The notes: generated by a model from the sequence alone, not told the origin. DNA of 64,000 nt from Leptobrachium leishanense (GCA_009667805.1 CM019066.1:328581119-328645118), one strand, 5' to 3'. Counted from the first letter of the stretch, positions 47,908 through 59,481 are shown. Made by a program: numbers and translations.

Positions 47908-48515
47908 TAAACTTTTTTTCAGGCCGGTGACCGGGTCTTACCCTGCTCTCTCCGAGATCTGCATGCAGGGGCAGGGTTTCCGGATATGCTGACGCGAGGA
48001 CCATGTGGTGGGCGGCGTAGCTCCTCATTGGTCAGCTTCTATTGCAAAGGAACAAGAACATCGCATGCGCCGCAGTGACCGAGCGCGCTGGGGAGCGGCA
48101 AGTAGAAATCGGTAATATTGGGGACTTGAACACCGATACCGATAAATTCGAAAAAACCCAAAATCGGCCCAAAATATCAGTAGATCCGATAATCGGTCGA
48201 TCCCTAGTGCTAACATTAATTCATTTTTCAAAACGTTGCTTAACCCCTTCCCTACCAATTGATTTTCCATAAAACCAATGGCAGGGTGAGTGGTTTATGG
48301 AAAATCCCTTTCCATTACCCACACAGAAAGAAAATAGACATAAGCATGTCTACTGTAAATGTTCATTTTAGGCAAATCATAGTTGATATGTGACCTCTGC
48401 TGGCGAAAAGCGCCACTACATGTACATTATAGATTGGGCTCTGTTTTTCCTTGACGGAAAATCAGAACTTTTCAACAATATCAACACTTTGGCTCTCATG
48501 TCTTTGAAATTTTAA

Positions 48516-48844
48516 CCCCTTAAGGTCGCAGGGGTGGCGCCCTTAAGGGGTTGATTTCGCCGGCGAGGCGTACAGGTACACCTCGCCGACAGGTGCCGTC
48601 GCGCGGCACTAATTTTGAGCCCTCCCCGCAGCCGGCGTGCAGTGCGCATCATTGGCTGCAGGGGACGGCTTGATTTCAGGCCGCCCCTCTGCAGCCAATG
48701 ACGCGCGCCACGAGTCAGCACGCGCAGGCTTCGGGGAGGGGCCGAGGCGGTCCCATTGAAGACAGCGGGGCGTACATGTACGCCCCGCGTCTTCAAAGCC
48801 CGCCTGCCGCCAGAACGCCAGGAACGTCCTGCGGCGTTAACGGG
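48516..48844. mobile_element. piggyBac-type MITE in TTAA, GC-rich
   Basis: A 329-bp element bounded by TTAA at 48512-48515 and 48845-48848. Ends 'ccccttaaggtcgcagg' and the complement of 'cccgttaacgccgcagg'. Inner inverted pairs 'ggcgaggcgtacaggtacac' and 'gcggggcgtacatgtacgcc'. The open frames reflect GC content. Confidence 0.88.
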
Positions 48845-48848
48845 TTAA

Positions 48849-49451
48849 GGGCACATTCTGGGGCCTGTATGCAAATAGGTTTTGTTTGCAATTAACAAAA
48901 TTCCTTTGCACCTCTCGAGACCAAATCGGGTTTACTCGGTCTAGGGAGTCTGCAGAAGTTATTGAAAGTCGAGTATAACCGATCATGGTAGTGAAGGGGT
49001 TATGTGGTATGTGCATGTGTGGGGTATCTCTTCCCAAACCACCATTTATCCAGCATCTCCCTCTTTTTGGCTCCATACATTCATTGTTGGCCCCTTATTC
49101 AGTTCATGATAAAAAACATTAACGATATCTTCATAAATGTGACTCTATTTTAAAACGTAGTACTTTTTTTTTGAAATTTACCAGATTAGTTAAAATAAAT
49201 GTCATTGCATTCTTGTATGAATTTAATAAATACTAATTATGAAATGCACATTCATACATATATGCCTTTATTTTTCCTTCTTTGTTCGATTACAAATATT
49301 GAATGGATTTATGATAATCTGTTTCTTCCCGGCAACAGTTTCTCTTCCCTGTTCATTGATAACTTCATGGTCAATTCACATGTATGAACCATAGACAGGT
49401 GAGTGAGTACCAGGTAATTTGTGAAGCTGATCAATATGTATGAAATCCTAA
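48849..49451. other. Unassigned sequence with a TTAA-type end
   Basis: 'gagtataaccgatcatggta' then 'gtgaaggggttatg' (48970-49005) looks like a decayed TTAA-type right end. The rest is AT-rich and unassigned. Confidence 0.35.
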
Positions 49452-49622
49452 CAGGGTTATTCAGAGAAAGGTGAAATGTTGGAGAACTTTTGGAGAAGTG
49501 AAAATTCTAGGTCAAAATAGCCAAACCAGAAAAATTCGCAGTTTCCAAATCAGCTATTTTGACCTGGAATTTTCACTTCTCCAAAAGTTCTCCAGAGTTT
49601 CACCTTTCTCTGAATAACCCTG
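49452..49622. mobile_element. Fold-back MITE A8
   Basis: Ends 'cagggttattcagagaaagg' and 'ctttctctgaataaccctg'. Arms pair through 'ttttggagaagtgaaaattc'. Closest relative is the copy at 22562-22723. Confidence 0.9.
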
Positions 49623-50346
49623 TATATGTTTATATAATTTCACCGACTAATTAATAATTTTCTGATTTATTGAATAGATACAGTTAAAGACCACTAGCTT
49701 GTACAGTCAATCTGCTGTATGATAACTCCGGACTGCAGAACGAACGACAGTCATGTCACCTTAAAATGTTACTCTATAAAACGTCTATTAGCAAAATAGA
49801 TGGTCGTGTTTGTCCTTGTCTTCAAGTGCAATATATGTATAGCAATCGATAAATACAGGAAGTCTATGACCTTTTGCAGCCAATCAATCTGCTCGCCTTT
49901 GTCAAATGAAAAACAAATGCAGCAAGGTCACCTTTGACGTGCATTTTGTATATACGTGAAAGCCATATTTAAAGCAGCTCTGTCACCTGAAGATGGCATT
50001 CCATGAATCTCTTTAAAGCACTACTGCCCAAACATTAATATCTATTTCAACTAACCAAGAGGCAAAAGAGCTGTATTTATCATTTGAATATATGACCCCT
50101 CACCCGATGGATAGAATGGAATGGCATCAAACATAAGAACATGTCGATTTTCCCTGTATCCAGAGGCAGCTCTAGCATTAGTAAGACTTTACATAAGGCT
50201 CAAATGCGATCCCATCTTGTTTCATAAAGAAACACTGCTTAACTCCATCAATTTGATCTAATGAAAGTTCCCTATACTCTCTACAGCAGCAGTCCCTACA
50301 GCGCCTGCAGGTTTCTCCTTAGGGTACCCATTTTTTCTCCATATTA
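49623..50346. other. Unassigned sequence
   Basis: No recognisable features. Confidence 0.35.
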
Positions 50347-50354
50347 CAAGGCAG

Positions 50355-50938
50355 TAGGGATGTGCGTTTCGGGTTTCGGAATTTCGGAATTTTCACGAAA
50401 TTTCCCGATTCGTGTTTTCGGATGCGGCCGAATTTCCGAAAAATTTTAGATCCGAAAAGTTCAGATCCGAAATGTTTTCCGAGCCGAAACGAAATATTTT
50501 CGGATTTTTTGAATGGGCTTGAAATGTGGCAAACGAGGAGAACAGATGTTCCGAAAAACGAAAATTTTCCGAAAAACGAAAATTTTCCGAAAAACGAAAA
50601 TTTTTCGAAAAAACGAAAAGTCGATACAAAAAACGGGCAAAATGACACGAAAAATACGAAAAATGGTCGATATGTCGAAAAATGTGCAATTCCGAAAAAC
50701 GAAAATTTTCTGAAAAACGAAAAATTTTCGAAAAAAAGAAAAGTCGATACAAAAACCGAGCACAGTGACACGAAAATACGAAAAATGGTCGAAATTCCGA
50801 AAAAAAATGTACCCGAAAAACAGGTCGAACCGAATCGAATCGAAACCGAAATCGGTCGAAACGAGCCGAATCGAAAAGTTTAAAAATCCGAAAAATCGAA
50901 CCGAATCGAACCGAAAAAAAAATCGGTGCACAAGCCTA
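50355..50938. mobile_element. hAT non-autonomous element, CGAA-rich, copy 2
   Basis: Ends 'tagggatgtgcgtttcgg' and 'atcggtgcacaagccta'. A perfect 8-bp duplication 'caaggcag' is at 50347-50354 and 50939-50946. Interior (50540-50830) holds repeats of 'ttccgaaaaacgaaaatt'. Opposite orientation to 17194-17961. Open frames up to 173 codons on both strands result from stop-poor CGAA repeats. Confidence 0.95.
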
Positions 50939-51011
50939 CAAGGCAGGCGCTAATCCAGCAGCCTGCCCCGTACCGCAGCGCTAAGCCTCAGGATGCTCGA
51001 GGCAGCGCTAA

Positions 51012-51315
51012 GGCTGGATTCACACCTAAGCGTTTTACAGCGTGCTCCTGCGAGGTGTAAAATGCTTAAACATGAAATCCCATGATTGCCTATGTGGGCA
51101 TGTCACACCTAAGCGTTTTAAAGCGCGCAGGAACGCGCTTTAAAACGGCCGACGCAAAAAGAAGTCCGGGAGCTTCTTTTCGGCATATAGCCGTGCGTTC
51201 GCGGCCATATCATAGCCGCGAACGCGCTGCAACGCACGTTCGCGCGTTTTTTTGTATGCGCGAACGCGCGTAAAAAAATGCGCGCATTGCGCTACGCCGT
51301 GGTGTGAACCCAGCC
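51012..51315. mobile_element. Harbinger-like MITE, TAA duplication
   Basis: Ends 'ggctggattcacacctaag' and 'ggtgtgaacccagcc', TAA at 51009-51011 and 51316-51318. 304 bp, interior with 'aacgcgcg' inverted words. Inserted in a 'gcagcgctaagc' context that continues on both sides. Confidence 0.9.
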
Positions 51316-51318
51316 TAA

Positions 51319-52489
51319 GCGCCACCGCGAGCATCCCCTCCATGGAGTTTATAGGATTCTAATGAGGCTTCCACTGCCAGTCACATGACCTGCAGGATCT
51401 TGCCTCTCTCGAGATTCGACAGGTCGGAGGAGTGATTCGCGGAGGGAAACTGGGGGACTTTTCTCCCCCCAGTCAGATATGTGAAGCACAGCACATGTGA
51501 TATAATTTGCTTCTCAGCGATTGCAGGATTCAGTCTGCATTTCCCCAAGGTGATCTTCAAAATCCGGTCTGGCTGAGGGTCCCGAGGACAATTTTGGGAA
51601 ACACTGCTCTAGTACAAATGCAGAGTATAAGAGTATATCATTCTACCACGTATTATTGAGCTAAGTACATCACCTACCTACAATCACAGTGCAAACGTAA
51701 CTACATTTTTTCACACATTGCCTACATGTAGCAGCTACAATTTCTTATGACACTAGTGCAGACACTGCTACACTTTAACCCCTTCACTACTGTGATTGTG
51801 TATACACGATCAGCAGGTGCAGACACCGCAGACCAAGGTCATGTTAACACTACTTGGGGCTAAGCCGTATCATTGTGTTTGGGTTCCAGAAGGTAACCCC
51901 AAAGTTTTAGCACCTGCAGGTTTTTCTTCTTACGGTCCCCGTTTTAGCGTGAACATTGTAATATGGCCCAAGGTTTTTCATCCTTTCTTTTTCTGTAAGT
52001 TTTGCCAGCTACCATGCACATTACATACAGAAAATGTATCTACAAGTCTCTTTACCCACAGCATAAGGTTTCACTTAAATTTACGTTAAGCTGAATCACT
52101 GATTTCTTCTGCTTCCACGACGGTGTTTGATATTTGGAACATTTGTGACAGTCGACAGTGAAATACTACTCAGATTAAAGCAAAGTTTTCTTTAAGAAAA
52201 GTTTAATTTCGGCACAGACAAAACAGAAACGACTGTACTCGGGCATTTTATCGTTACCTACTTACTCTGGTTTGACATTTAAAAGAAAGGAAATTGTGTT
52301 AAAACCTCTATAAATATGTATGAAACAGTCATTTTTTTTTTTTTTTTAGAATATCCCCGGTGAAAACGGCAAATGCTTTTTTTAGATAAATGTCTGAGAC
52401 ATAATATAGTATATTATTGAAGGAAAGCTTATTATTGCACTTTAAATACTGTGACCTGAATTATCAGTCAAAGTGCTCTAGCACCATAA
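51319..52489. other. Unassigned sequence with a TTAA-type end
   Basis: TTAA at 51775 followed by 'ccccttcactactgtgattg' resembles other TTAA-type ends in the window, but no partner was found. 'gggaaacactgctcta' near 51597-51612 could be a hAT-type right end. Confidence 0.3.
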
Positions 52490-52491
52490 TA

Positions 52492-54139
52492 CAGTCAGGT
52501 CCAGAAATATTGGGACATCGACACAATTCTAACATCGTTGGCTCTATACACCACCACAATGGAGTTGGAATGAAACAAACACTATGTGCTTTAACTGCAG
52601 ACTGTCAGCTTTAATTTGAGGGTATGTACATCCAACTCAGGTGAACGATGTAGGACTTACAGCAGTTTGCAGATGTGCCTCCCACTTGTTAAGGGAACAA
52701 AGGTAATGGGACAGAATAATAATCATAAATCAAACTTTCCCTTCTTAATACTTGGTTGCAAATCCTTTGCAGTCAAACACAGCCTGAAGTCTGGAACGCA
52801 TAGACATCACCAGACGCTGGGTTTCATCCCTGGCGATGCTCTGCCAGGCCTCTACTGCAACTGTCTTCAGTTCCTGCTTGTTCTTGGGGCATTTTCCCTT
52901 CAGTTTTGTCTTCAGCAAGTGAAATGCATGCTCAATGGGATTCAGGTCAGGTGATTGACTTGGCCATTGCATAACATTCCACTTCTGTCCCTTCAAAAAC
53001 TCTTTGGTTGCTTTTGCAGTATGCTTTGGGTCATTGTCCATCTGCACTGTGAAGCGCCGTCCAATGAGTTCTGCAGCATTTGGCTGAATGTGAGCAGATA
53101 ATATTGCCCGAATCACTTCAGAATTCATCCTGCTGCTTTTGTCAGCAGTCACATCATCAATAAATACAAGAGAACCAGTTCCATTGGCAGCCATACATGC
53201 TCACGCCATGACACGACCGTCACCATGTTTCTCTGATGAGGTGGTATGCATAGGATCATGAGCAGTTCCTTTCCTTCTCCATACTCTTCTCTTCCCATCA
53301 CTCTGGTACAAGTTGATCTTGGTCTCATCTGTCCATAGGATCTTGTTCCAGAACTGTCAAGGCTTTGTTAGGTGTTGTTTGGCAAACTCTAATCTGGCCG
53401 TCCTGTTTTTGAGGCTCACCAATGGTTTACATTTTGTGGTGAACACTCTGTATTCACTCTAGTGAAGTCTTCTCTTGATTGTTGACTTTGACACACATAC
53501 CCCTACCTCCTGGAGCGTGTTCTTGATCTGGCCAACTGTTGTGAAGGGTGTTTTCTTCACCAGGGAAAGAATTCTTCGGTCATCCACCACAGTTGTTTTC
53601 TGTGGTCTCCCGGGTCTTTTGGTGTTGCTGAGCTCACGGTGCGTTCCTTCTTTTTGAGAATGCTCCAAACAGTTGTTTTGGCCACTCCTCATGTTCTTGC
53701 TATCTCTCTGATGGGTTTGTTTTGTTTCTTCAGCCTAATGATGGCTTGCTTCACTGATAGTGACAGCTCTTTGGATCTCATCTTGAGAGTTGACAGCAAC
53801 AGATTCCAAATGCAAATAGCACACTTGAAATGAACTCTGGATCTTTTATTTGCACATTGTAATTGGAGTAATGAGGGAATATCACACACCTGGCCATGGA
53901 ACAGCTGAGAAGCCAATTGTCCCATTACTTTTGGTCCCTTAACAAGTGGGAGGCACAACTGCAAACTGCTGTAAGTCCTACACCGTTCACCTGAGTTGGA
54001 TGTACATACCCTCAAATTAAAGCTGACAGTCTGCAGTTAAAGCACATTGTGTTTGTTTCATTCCAACTCCGTTTTGGTGGTGTATAGAGTCAAAGATGTT
54101 AGAATTGTGTCGATGTCCCAATATTTCTGGACCTGACTG
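52492..54139 (-). mobile_element. Tc1-like transposon, third family
   Basis: A 1648-bp element flanked by TA (52490-52491, 54140-54141). Inverted repeats of about 220 bp start 'cagtcaggtccagaaatatt', with an inner related motif 'aggtaatgggacag', consistent with IR/DR organisation. The transposase lies on minus. Confidence 0.93.
52745..53781 (-). pseudogene. Tc1 transposase pseudogene, third family
   Basis: Starts MRSKELSLSVKQAIIRLKKQ at 53781. Then 'SNTKRPGRPQKTTVVDDRRI' (GRPR-type linker), 'TDETKINLYQ' (first D), 'VQMDNDPKHTAKATKEF' (second D) and '[15 protein letters not shown]' (E), ending 'VFDCKGFATKY' at 52745. A TGA in place of a tryptophan codon near 53200 and at least one frame change near 53690 and 53450 inactivate it. 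Otherwise close to full length (about 340 residues). Confidence 0.9.
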
Positions 54140-54288
54140 TATATAGATGCAGGGACTGTGGGTTCCTGTGTATTTTTAATGAACTAAATATATAGAAGTG
54201 CTCAGATAAAGACTATAAAAATACAGAAAAAGTGACATAACAATCACAGAAACCTCGAATACAATGCCACTTTATTAGGGACACCTTG

Positions 54289-55677
54289 CTAGTACCAAGT
54301 TGGACTCCCTTTTTCCTTCAGAACTGCCTTAATTCTTTGTGGCATAGATTCAACAAGGTGTTGGAAATATTCCTCAGAGATTTTGGTCCAGTTTGACATG
54401 AAAGCATCACTGTCAGGTTTGGGTGTTGAGGAGGCAGAACCCAGGTGCAGGTGCTGGGTATCAGGTTCAGGATCGCGGTTCCAAAGAACTTTCCAATAGA
54501 CGTGGTCAGGGACAAAATCGTGGTCATGGATAGGCGGTGAAACAGGAATGGTCGAATAACTATCCAGGAACTGGTACACAGAATAATCATAGAATAGCTT
54601 CTCAATAGCAACCACTTCTAGGAGTGATAAAACGCTGAAGCAAAAACTGAATGCTCTAGGAAACCTTATATAGGTGGTAGGGTAGTCTAGCCCCTCCCAG
54701 GAGTACCCCCACCAATCGGCTCACACTGTCATGATGGCGAATCAAGACCCGAGGATCGTCTGAGGCAGTTCCCCATCAGGTCTGCCCGAGTCTGGAGACC
54801 ATCCCCTTGGGCCCGAGCAACCAATCTGGGCCCCCGCACTCGCCCCAGTGACGTCAGATGCTAGGGATCGCTCTGCCCAAAGTGGACAGTGCAGAACTGC
54901 AGCGCCAACTCCACCAACGCGGGCACAGAGAGGCCCACAAAAGATTGCGCAGGACCTCGGGATGCCTACAGCCCCTGAGCCACCCACTGGGGCCGCCGTG
55001 GAGATGGTCTGTTGGAGCCGGCCCCCAACCAAGGTGAGAGTTCTGGTAGGCGGCGCGACAATCATGCAGTTGCTGCAGATTTGTAGGCTGCACATCCTTG
55101 ATTTGAAACTTCCATCTCCACCACCAGCCTGAACTGTTGATACAAGGCAGGATGGATCCATGCTTTCATGTTGTTTATGCCAAATTCTGACGCTACCATC
55201 TGAAGGTTGCAGCTGAAATCGAGACTCATCAGACCAGGCAACATTTTTCCAATCTTCTATTGTCCAGTTTTGGTGAACCTGTGTGAATTGTAGCCTCAGT
55301 TTCCTGTTCTTAGCTGACAGGAGTGGCACCTGATGTGGTCTGCTGCTGCTGTAGGTTTGATGTGTTGTGCATTCACAGATGGTATTCTGCATACCTTGGT
55401 TGTAACGAGTGGTTATTTTAGTTTCTCTTGCCTTCCGATCATCTCGAACCAGTTTGCCCATTCTCATCTGACTTCTGACATCAACAAAGCATTTTTGTCC
55501 ACACAGCTGCCGCTCACTGGATATTTTCTCTTTTTCTGACCATTCTCTGCAAACCCTAGAGATGGCTGTGCGTGAAAATCCCAGTAGATCAGCAGTTTTG
55601 GAAGTACTCAGACCAGCCCGCAAGGCACCAACAACCATGCCACGTTCAAAGTCACATAAAAGCCCTTTCTTCCCCAT
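54289..55677 (-). pseudogene. Tc1 transposase pseudogene, fourth family
   Basis: The N-terminal helix-turn-helix region ('TADLLGFSRTAISRVCREWS') and the first catalytic region ('WSDESRFQLQPSDG') are readable to about 55130. The second D and the E region are deleted, and 'QPTNLQQL' leads into the inserted LTR. A 320-codon open frame at 54742-55704 joins transposase to LTR sequence and is an artefact. Confidence 0.85.
54411..55060 (+). mobile_element. Probable solo LTR, 650 bp
   Basis: Starts 'tgtcaggtttgggtg' and ends 'ggcggcgcgaca', giving TG...CA termini with matching TGTC/GACA. Flanks are 'atcac' (54406-54410) and 'atcat' (55061-55065), 4 of 5 bases alike. A TATA-like 'ccttatatagg' lies near 54664. 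It interrupts a Tc1 element whose reading resumes on each side. No internal retroviral genes are present, which fits recombination between two LTRs. Family unassigned. Confidence 0.7.
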
Positions 55678-55820
55678 TCTAATGCTCGATTTGATCTTCA
55701 GCAAGTCGTCTTCACCACGTCTAGATGCTTAAATGCATTGAGTTGCTGCTATGTGATTGGCTGATCAGCAATTTGTGTTAGGAAGCAATTGAACAGGTAT
55801 ACCTAATAAAGTGGCAGCTG

Positions 55821-56168
55821 AATTTATATATTCTGTATATATACTGTATATGTATGCTATGAAATAATTTTTTCCATATTAGAAATCATAATTCTTGTTT
55901 GCACCCTATTGTATTTTTTCTGCATATCAACAACTTTCAGGTATCTGCACATTATATTTTATAATCTCTGATTGACTTAACCCCTTCACTACCAAGCGTG
56001 TTTTGTTGAAAAAGATATGATCATAACATTTATTTAAAAAAAACTGGGATGAATAAATAAATATGGTAACATGGCAAAATAGCATAAAGATTATTATTCC
56101 AACATAGTTAAGAGATTGAAATAATATACATTTGCTCATTTGTTTCATTTAATATTTACAAAAATATA
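55821..56168. other. Unassigned sequence with a TTAA-type end
   Basis: TTAA at 55977-55980 followed by 'ccccttcactaccaagcg'; no partner end assigned. The rest is AT-rich. Confidence 0.35.
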
Positions 56169-56176
56169 GCTGGGAT

Positions 56177-57223
56177 CAGTGTCGTAGCGTGGGGGGGCCC
56201 TCGGTGGCGGTCGCCCCGGGCGCAATTTTCTTAGGGGGTGCAAAATTTCAAAAGAAATTAGAGCCACTAATATTTTCCAGCAGGGATCAGCAAGGTGTCC
56301 GCTCATGGACACTGGTGTCCGTGAGAGGCCCTTGCAAGGGAAGTCACCAGGTTTGTGGCGCCGGCGGTGACTTAGCACTCAGCGTCCGGAAGGAAGGACC
56401 AGGACAGAAAATTCCTTAATGCTGACATGAGTCACGTGAAGCAGCGCAGCATTATCCAACAGAACACCCTGTACCACGCTTGTCAGCCCCCCCTTGAAGC
56501 CCTGTGCCAGCCCCATGCCGCTGGCAGCCCTGCAGCCACTGAACAGGAAGGAGGGAGGGAGGCTGCCCTGCAGCACATTTATAATCCGGTCTCAACTAAG
56601 CCCCCCCAAGCCAAGAGCAACTTCACGCAGACACGTGTCACTGTGTGATACCAGAGCAGCATGACCACCACACAGTGAGGGGGTACTGGGGGTACAGGGA
56701 GAGGATGACTGGGGGTACTTGGATAGAGAGAGAGAGATTGAATGGGGGTACTGGGAGAATGTGGGGGTACTTGGAGAGAGAAAGAGTGACTGGGGTACTG
56801 GGAGAGAGTGACTGGAGGTACTTGGAAAGAGAGAGTGACTGGGGGGTACTGGGAGAGGAAGAGTGACTGGGGGTACTTGCAGAGAGTGACTGGGGGGTAC
56901 TGGGAGAGAATGACTAGGGGTTACTGGGAAAGAGTGAGTGGGGTACTGGGAGAGAGTGACTGGGTATAGTGTGAGAGTGGAACTATGATAGGGTATACTG
57001 GGACAGGGTGACTGGTAGCAGTGGCGTAGCGTGGGGACATGTGTGTTTCATTTTTTTTATTATATCAATATTTTATTAATATACAATACATGTGCTTGTG
57101 GGGTAAGAGGGTCAATACACTACTGGTAGACTGGAATCAGTGTGTGTTACCGTGTCCACAGGTTGGGGGGGGCGCACGATTCTTGCCTTGCCCCAGACGC
57201 TGAAAACCCACGCTACGCCGCTG
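56177..57223. mobile_element. hAT non-autonomous element, 'cagtggcgtagcg' ends
   Basis: Left 'cagtgtcgtagcgtggg', right 'cccacgctacgccgctg'. A perfect 8-bp duplication 'gctgggat' is at 56169-56176 and 57224-57231. An additional internal left-type end 'cagtggcgtagcgtggg' occurs at about 57017. Contains the tandem array at 56680-57010. Non-coding. Confidence 0.92.
56680..57010. repeat. Irregular 25-35-bp tandem repeat
   Basis: About ten variants of 'actgggggtactgggagaga' with 'gtgact' spacers. Confined to the hAT element. The 73-codon open frame over it is repetitive and not a protein. Confidence 0.88.
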
Positions 57224-57231
57224 GCTGGGAT

Positions 57232-57969
57232 GAAAGGTTCTAAACTCTAAATGATCTCCTTTATCTTACTCAATGTCACACGGGGTCTGCATTATCAGTA
57301 TATAGGCATAAATGGCCTCTGTGTAAAATACACTAAATGTGAGAAAGATAGATATTAAAAAATGGTCAGATCTCCTGCTTATGCGGCATTGTAGTGGTCA
57401 TAATGAGATTATTAGCAATGCAGCTTCCATGAGATACCTACAGAATAAAAAAAAAAATCTGTATGTGGCATAATGCATGTGTATGGAGATTACAGTAGCT
57501 CTGTACCGTACAGGGATTTTCTGTCATAACACACTGCATCTTATCTCTATACCTATACGAGTGACCTAGGACTTTCCCTGTATTCTGCCCACTCCTTGGC
57601 TGTCGTATGCCAGCAGTTAAGTCTTTGAAACCTTTTGTTACAGTGATGGTGGGTGCTTTACAGTAATACAGAGTGACAGGAGTTAAGTTCTCAAAGAGAA
57701 TTTAGTTTTTTCCCAGGTTGCACACTAATTAAAAAAGTATGCAAACCAGGCATGACATGCCAATATCAGCCAATAAAAAACAGGACATCAAGGAAAATCC
57801 ATTCCATACACAACTTTTCCACTTCATCCTATGGGTTCAACATTTCACCATAGGCTATCTAGGTATGTATTTCCTAAATTATTTATTCTAGATATTTTAT
57901 TTTCTAAGTTATCTTCAGCTCCTTCCCTTGATTTTGGCCCTTCCCTAGTTCCACTCTGTCCATTTGGCA
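57232..57969. other. Unassigned sequence
   Basis: No recognisable features. Confidence 0.35.
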
Positions 57970-58055
57970 TGTTTATAAATAAATAAATAAATAAATAATA
58001 TACAAAGTATTTTACCAGGAAGGATACATTGAGATCTCTCTCGTTTTCAAGTACG
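57970..58055 (-). repeat. SINE 3'-end fragment
   Basis: (AAAT)n, then 'aaagtattttaccaggaagg' and 'gatctctctcgttttcaag'. Confidence 0.82.
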
Positions 58056-58502
58056 TCTATCTATCTATGTATCTTTGCATTCATCCATATTTCCTCTTAG
58101 TTGTAAATATGGCAACTGAAACGTGATTTCAAATTACCTTTTTGGTAATCATTAATAGAATCATCACAAAGAATTCTCTAATGTGTCAAATAAATCTCCC
58201 CTCTCTCTGTGTACATACCTTCCCCAGGCTTTGCCAGAGGCACTTCATAAAATGAGTACACTTTTCAATACCTCTCAACACAACATTCTTTCGATCTTTG
58301 TTCTTGACATTTCCCAAGGTACAGCCCATTGTCTGCCGCGCACACCCGTAATGTTTCATATTATTTTGTTCTCTAGTTGTTTAAAGATTGGCAACACGCA
58401 TTAATTCAAGAGACAAGAAAACTAGTCATTTTTATTATTTACCTTACCTATTTCTTTAGCATGAGCATTTTACAGGGAATTTCAATTAAAGCAATCCTGC
58501 AA
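58056..58502. other. Unassigned sequence
   Basis: No recognisable features. Confidence 0.35.
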
Positions 58503-58570
58503 TGCATACTTGAAAACGAGAGAAATCTCAATGTATACTTCCTGGTAAAATACTTTTTTTTTTATAAATC
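58503..58570 (+). repeat. SINE 3'-end fragment
   Basis: 'catacttgaaaacgagagaa', 'tctcaatgtatacttcctgg', then T-rich DNA. Confidence 0.8.
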
Positions 58571-58777
58571 TAATTTAAAATCTAATGATTAGGAAACGGT
58601 TTGGGATCTAAAAAGAAGGTGTAATAATGCAGAGAATACATAAGGAAGAAACGCTAACCTGTGTAACAAGAAATCATGAATTCTAACTTGCAAACTAACT
58701 ATAAGCCTGGCCTCCAATCCTACAAACATTAGTATGAAATGTACATCAAATAACTTTACATAAAAGGGACCTACACT

Positions 58778-59477
58778 TTAACCTCATAGGGACCAGGCGG
58801 TTTTGACATTTTCTGTCAAAGTACCCAGTGCTGTTTTTACATTTCTGCTCTGTTTGTGATGAGCTCTAATTTTCCTCTTACTCGTTTATGGAACCCACAC
58901 ATATTATATAACGTTTTCTCACCATTAAATGGACTTCTGAAAGATACCATTATTTTCATCATATTGTATAATTTACTGTAAAAAAAATTATGAAATATGA
59001 TGAACAAATGGAAAAACACACACTTTTTCAAACTCTGAACCCCAAAATCTACAACTGCCAAAAAAGACCCCTGCTAAATAGTTTCATAATTTTGTCCTGA
59101 ATTTAAAAATACCCAATTTTCACATGTTTTTGCTTTTTAACCCCTTCACTGCTGAGCCATTTCACCCCTGTGTGCTGAGCACATTTTGAGCATTTTTGCT
59201 CATCATGTTTAAACATGATTTAAAGTCCTATTTTATTAAACCCCCCCAGAAATAAAAAAAATTTAAAAAAACACTTTCTTTTTTATTATTTTTACACCAA
59301 ACATAATCATTGGCGCTGAATCGCGATTCGACATCTAAGGGGTTAAAGACAGGGACCGTTGGAAAGGGCAGACTCTACCCAATCCAGCGGTGCATCTTTT
59401 TTTTATTTTTTACTGTTTGTCATTCGGGAGATAGAGGGGGCACAGGACCACTGATGTGCATAGTACATCCTTGGTCC
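58778..59477. repeat. Overlapping TTAA-type element fragments
   Basis: TTAA at 58778 is followed by 'cctcatagggaccaggcgg' and AT-rich DNA. TTAA at 59137 is followed by 'ccccttcactgctgagcc' and 'gctcatcatgtttaaacatg', matching the left part of 30725-31837. 59343 onward ('gggaccgttggaaagggcag') matches its interior. Right limits are uncertain; candidates are TTAA at 59343 and 59478. Non-coding. Confidence 0.55.
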
Positions 59478-59481
59478 TTAA

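Larger units (their letters stand above)
46873..48206. mobile_element. hAT non-autonomous element with ~300-bp hairpin
   Basis: A 1334-bp element with ends 'tagggatagaccgatatg' and 'taatcggtcgatcccta'. A perfect 8-bp duplication 'gtgctaac' is at 46865-46872 and 48207-48214. Subterminal 'ccgataccgat' arrays. The interior holds a 43-bp tandem repeat (47145-47265) and a giant inverted repeat (47266-47907). No transposase. Confidence 0.95.
54262..55820 (-). mobile_element. Tc1-like element, fourth family, with inserted LTR
   Basis: Ends 'tgccactttattagggacac' (left) and the complement of 'tgccactttattaggtatac' (right); TA precedes the left end. The transposase N-terminus is on minus at 55680-55130 (MGKKGLLCDFERGMVVGALR at 55677). 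The C-terminal tail is at 54396-54289 ('FQHLVESMPQRIKAVLKEKG'). The middle of the transposase is deleted, and a probable solo LTR occupies 54411-55060. Confidence 0.85.

Noticed and set aside
48698..48895. GC-rich segment as a CpG-island promoter
   Set aside because: The GC-rich block ends exactly at the TTAA-flanked MITE boundaries, so composition belongs to the element.
50362..50883. 173-codon open frame as a protein gene
   Set aside because: Composed of CGAA-type tandem words inside a hAT element and open on both strands. No domain.
54742..55704. 320-codon open frame as a real gene
   Set aside because: Its first part is Tc1 transposase and its last part an unrelated LTR-like insertion, with a deletion join between them.
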